Shown here: piece after piece, positions 6,009 through 6,480 of the stretch
Numbering within the stretch: position 1 is the stretch's first letter
Layout of the letters: every line of letters begins with the position of its first letter
Assembly: GCA_015655225.1 (NCBI GenBank)
Contig: JAATFK010000680.1
Coordinates: forward strand, 1-6,480
DNA from: Solirubrobacterales bacterium
Lineage (GTDB): Bacteria; Actinomycetota; Thermoleophilia; Solirubrobacterales; Solirubrobacteraceae
Reading direction: 5' to 3'
Length of the DNA: 6,480 nucleotides
Translations under genes and position numbers: made by a program
The notes under the pieces: model-generated
Told to the model about the DNA's origin: nothing
What the model saw: the letters and a program-made list of their open reading frames with translations, nothing else
Databases searched by the model: none

Positions 6009-6480
6009 CGGCCCGCCACCTCCTGATCGCGGGCGTCGAGCAGCAGCTCGTCCGGCGCGCCCTTCTCGACGATCTCGCGGTAGAGGCCGCCGTGCTCCAG
6101 CAGCTGCTCGTGCGTGCCGTGCGCGGCGATCGTGCCGTGCTCCAGCACGACGATCTCGCTCGCGAGGGCGATCGTCGAGAGGCGGTGGGCGATCACGAAC
6201 GTCGTGCGACCCGCCATCACCTCCTGGAGGGCGAGCTTGATCTCCTGCTCGGTCGAGGCGTCGACCGACGAGGTCGCGTCGTCGAGCACGAGGATGCGTG
6301 GGTTCGCGAGCAGCGCGCGGGCGATCGCGACGCGCTGGCGCTGGCCGCCCGAGAGCGTCAGGCCGCGCTCGCCGATCAGCGTGTCGTAGCCGTCCGGGAG
6401 CCGCTCGATGAAGCCGTCGGCGCGGGCGCGGCGGGCGGCCAGCTCGACGTCCTCCCGGCTCGCGTCGGGGCGCGCGTAGG
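6005..6480 (-). CDS. ABC half-exporter, C-terminal part of ATPase domain, partial; degenerate Walker B
   Basis: Only the last 157 residues are in the window; the gene continues past the right edge. They cover the second half of an exporter ATPase domain. The text starts at YARPDASREDVELAARRA, then signature LSGGQRQRVAIARALL (LSGGQ at 6341-6355) and Walker B ILVLDD (6278-6295). D-loop SSVD and H-loop VIAHRLST follow, with a tail ending DQEVAGR. Asp replaces the catalytic Glu after Walker B (codon 6278-6280), as in the degenerate-site subunit of heterodimeric exporters. The GTG at 6287-6289 lies inside Walker B and is not a real start. The membrane domain, Walker A and Q-loop are outside the window. 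The gene is the promoter-proximal member of the probable ABC-ABC-regulator operon. Confidence 0.93.
   Translation of the reverse strand, partial: YARPDASREDVELAARRARADGFIERLPDGYDTLIGERGLTLSGGQRQRVAIARALLANPRILVLDDATSSVDASTEQEIKLALQEVMAGRTTFVIAHRLSTIALASEIVVLEHGTIAAHGTHEQLLEHGGLYREIVEKGAPDELLLDARDQEVAGR
6018..6024 (-). promoter_or_regulatory. Strong Shine-Dalgarno for the downstream ABC gene
   Basis: AGGAGGT on the minus strand, nine bases before the ATG at 6008, is close to a perfect complement of the 16S rRNA tail. It lies inside the last codons of the upstream ABC gene and fixes the chosen start. It is the best ribosome site in the window; the other genes have weak or no such site. Confidence 0.85.

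Noticed and set aside
105..6026. A continuous plus-strand open frame of 1973 codons spanning almost the whole window
   Set aside because: It lies codon-on-codon opposite the minus-strand genes. It stays open because TTA, CTA and TCA codons are nearly absent in such GC-rich genes. Its translation is Arg/Ala/Asp/Glu-rich low-complexity text with no domain, while the opposite strand encodes clear families.
6005..6289. A separate 94-residue minus-strand gene starting at GTG 6289
   Set aside because: That GTG is a Val inside Walker B; the frame continues upstream through the LSGGQ signature to the window edge, so it is one larger ABC gene.
4174..6389. Similar plus-strand open frames at 4174-4404 and 6114-6389 that look like a repeated small gene
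   Set aside because: They are the antisense of homologous Walker B and H-loop regions in the two ABC genes, so their similarity is inherited from those genes.

Overview
The window is very GC-rich, with strong G/C bias at third codon positions. It reads as chromosomal DNA of a high-GC actinobacterium. The secreted NHL-repeat protein carries motifs of the type IADTGNNRIRRV and AGDGGPAT, and its C-terminal domain has the form GRYGAAIVRGTRWLTVDRC. Together these suggest the class Thermoleophilia (Solirubrobacterales or Conexibacter-like). That placement is inference from protein style, not from a marker gene.

Layout: (1) 1-1469, minus strand: a CHASE2-type receptor nucleotidyl cyclase. It runs off the left edge and is cut by one in-frame TGA at 723-725. 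The frame is open on both sides of that stop and encodes an otherwise normal CHASE2 / three-transmembrane / class III cyclase protein. (2) 1552-3408, plus strand: a secreted protein of 618 residues with a signal peptide, six NHL-type blades, a Thr/Pro linker and a C-terminal domain that looks FecR-like. (3) 3405-4076, minus strand: a Crp/Fnr-family regulator that keeps the main cAMP-contacting residues. It converges on the NHL gene, and the two stop codons share one CTAG. (4) 4098-6008 and 6005 to beyond 6480, minus strand: two ABC half-exporter genes with an ATGA overlap and a strong Shine-Dalgarno. Their nucleotide-binding motifs are degenerate in complementary ways, as in heterodimeric exporters.

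How the genes may work together: the ABC pair and the Crp-like gene lie head to tail and are probably one operon (ABC-1, ABC-2, regulator). The cyclase and the NHL gene diverge from an 82-bp gap. A possible cyclic-nucleotide maker and a possible cyclic-nucleotide-responsive regulator therefore lie within about 2.6 kb of each other, on either side of a secreted propeller protein. A functional link is speculation.

There is no tRNA, rRNA, CRISPR array, insertion sequence or phage gene that I can support. The only non-coding stretches are 1470-1551 and 4077-4097. The strongest item for a second look is the in-frame TGA in the cyclase gene. I found no clearly new multi-gene system.
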